Below, piece after piece: positions 6,101 to 6,926 of a DNA stretch of 6,926 bases. The stretch comes from Halanaerobiales bacterium. GTDB taxonomy: Bacteria > Bacillota > Halanaerobiia > Halanaerobiales > M55B127. The stretch is taken from positions 1-6,926 of the forward strand of contig JAIPEV010000152.1 in NCBI GenBank assembly GCA_021736965.1, given 5' to 3'. The notes under the pieces were generated by a model that was not told the DNA's origin, did no database searches, and was given only the letters and a program-made list of their open reading frames with translations. How positions within the stretch are numbered: the first letter of the stretch is position 1; the number at the start of each line of letters is the position of its first letter. The position numbers and the translations under genes are program-made.

Positions 6101-6926
6101 CTTTCCACTCCCTTAATGCTTGTTCATATTTTTCCCTATCATGAGTACCTGCTTGTGCTTGATTCCTATCCTTCAAATCACCTTTAATAACTTTTCTCAA
6201 CAGCAACTTCCAAGATACCCCGGACTCTGGATGTGGAGTTTCCGGTAAAATAGGCTGATTAGTCTTTTTATAGTGTAACTTGATATACTGTTTAATCATC
6301 TTAGCAAGTTTCTTTTGAGTCTTTTTATCATACTTTTTAATAAAATGAGTTAAAAATTCTTCCCAACTCATATCATCCGGTTTCTGTGGTAACTTTTTGT
6401 GGCTGTAAAGTTCAGTAGTAGCCCACCTTCTAGCTGTGGATACACCCGGAACTCTACCTACCATATCATTCCAATCTTCAGGGAATAACTCATTATGGAT
6501 AGTCAATTGCTTTACTGGTTCTGCACCAAAAGGATTAGATACTCTCTGACTATGAGGTTTTATTCCCATTTTGTCAAGTACATCATAATACTCATTATAA
6601 TCCCAACCTAACTTTTTTGGTGCTGTCCAAACATCATTTGTAGTCCAGTCATATATCGGATATACCTTGTAATGTTCAGGACCGGCAGTCTTATCTCTCA
6701 TTTTAATGAAATAGTTATCTTCTTCCCTTCTTGCTACAGCTCTATATCTAGTTAAACTTTCCTGTGCTCTAATACCAAGCATAATACCAATTTTCTTATC
6801 ATGCGGCATAATCAAACCTGAAGCAGAAGAATGATTATGATTATCCTCCTGCCTAAAACCTTCTATATCGTTTCTAGTTATTACATCTTCATTATCAGGC
6901 ATATCTCTTACCCACAAATCTTCCTT
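6078..6926 (-). CDS. PAPS reductase-like protein, IbrA/YbdN type (5' end missing)
   Basis: This is the C-terminal part of a protein in the phosphoadenosine-phosphosulfate reductase / adenine-nucleotide alpha-hydrolase superfamily, closest by motif to E. coli YbdN and IbrA. The frame is open to the window edge (K-E-D before a TTG at 6917), so that TTG is not taken as the start and the N-terminal PP-loop nucleotide-binding motif must lie outside. Counting from the TTG, visible motifs are GIRAQES (48-54), followed by a basic RYRAVARR, and YPIYDWTTNDVW (86-97), the 'P-x-x-D-W-t-x-x-D-V-W' block of the superfamily. A lysine-rich helical tail follows. The 279 residues contain no cysteine, so the ECGLH catalytic motif of true CysH reductases is absent; an ATP-dependent nucleotidyl role without reduction is more likely (inference). 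It overlaps the ParB-like gene by 23 nt, the usual IbrA-IbrB gene order. Family assignment is fairly sure; substrate is unknown. Confidence 0.8.
   Translation of the reverse strand, partial: KEDLWVRDMPDNEDVITRNDIEGFRQEDNHNHSSASGLIMPHDKKIGIMLGIRAQESLTRYRAVARREEDNYFIKMRDKTAGPEHYKVYPIYDWTTNDVWTAPKKLGWDYNEYYDVLDKMGIKPHSQRVSNPFGAEPVKQLTIHNELFPEDWNDMVGRVPGVSTARRWATTELYSHKKLPQKPDDMSWEEFLTHFIKKYDKKTQKKLAKMIKQYIKLHYKKTNQPILPETPHPESGVSWKLLLRKVIKGDLKDRNQAQAGTHDREKYEQALREWKDENTASK
6108..6114 (-). promoter_or_regulatory. Ribosome binding site of the ParB-like gene
   Basis: AAGGGAG lies seven bases before the ATG at 6100, inside the 3' end of the PAPS-reductase-like gene. It fixes the ParB-like start despite the 23-nt overlap. 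Confidence 0.75.

Noticed and set aside
6915..6917. TTG at 6917 as the start of the PAPS-reductase-like gene
   Set aside because: The frame stays open to the window edge, no RBS is visible before it, and a start here would lack the family's nucleotide-binding N-terminus.
1..6926. tRNA genes, CRISPR arrays, insertion sequences, attachment sites, promoters and terminators
   Set aside because: Coding density is nearly complete, with the largest gap 41 nt (2328-2368). I saw no cloverleaf, repeat-spacer array, terminal inverted repeat or GC-rich stem followed by a T-run.

Overview
The window is a fully coding stretch of a tailed-phage or prophage genome. It covers the DNA-packaging and head-assembly start region, and every gene lies on the minus strand, so the biological order runs from high to low coordinates. 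The DNA is AT-rich (about one third G+C by eye). Most genes have strong Shine-Dalgarno sequences (AGGAGG, AAGGGAGG, AAGGAG) and some start with GTG. This points to a phage of a low-GC Gram-positive (Bacillota-like) host; that host call is inference. The proteins are rich in D, E and N, but this alone does not prove a halophile.

Layout in transcription order: (1) the C-terminal part of a PAPS-reductase-like protein (IbrA/YbdN type), cut by the window edge; (2) a ParB/sulfiredoxin-fold protein (IbrB/YbdM type) overlapping it by 23 nt; (3) a terminase small subunit; (4) a terminase large subunit overlapping it by up to 89 nt; (5) a 67-residue two-helix membrane protein; (6) an HK97-type portal protein; (7) a long MuF minor head protein ending in an HExxH metallopeptidase-like domain; (8) a small acidic protein of unknown function. 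Gaps are 0 to 41 nt and no promoter or terminator is visible, so all eight genes probably lie on one long transcript starting upstream.

Terminase small and large subunits select, cut and pump DNA through the portal. The MuF protein is expected at the portal/head interior and may carry its C-terminal enzyme domain with the capsid. The IbrA/IbrB-like pair is an accessory cassette just upstream of the packaging genes; its job here is unknown.

The main points for a second look are as follows. The last codons of the portal gene form an A-AAA-AAG slippery heptamer inside a run of nine A, with the -1 frame open straight into the MuF gene. The MuF gene lacks a visible Shine-Dalgarno at its nominal start, so a portal-MuF fusion of about 1100 residues is possible. 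The MuF-metallopeptidase architecture is followed directly by a small acidic gene. The IbrA/IbrB-like pair sits beside the terminase genes. No major capsid protein or dedicated prohead protease gene is in view; they would lie beyond the low-coordinate end.
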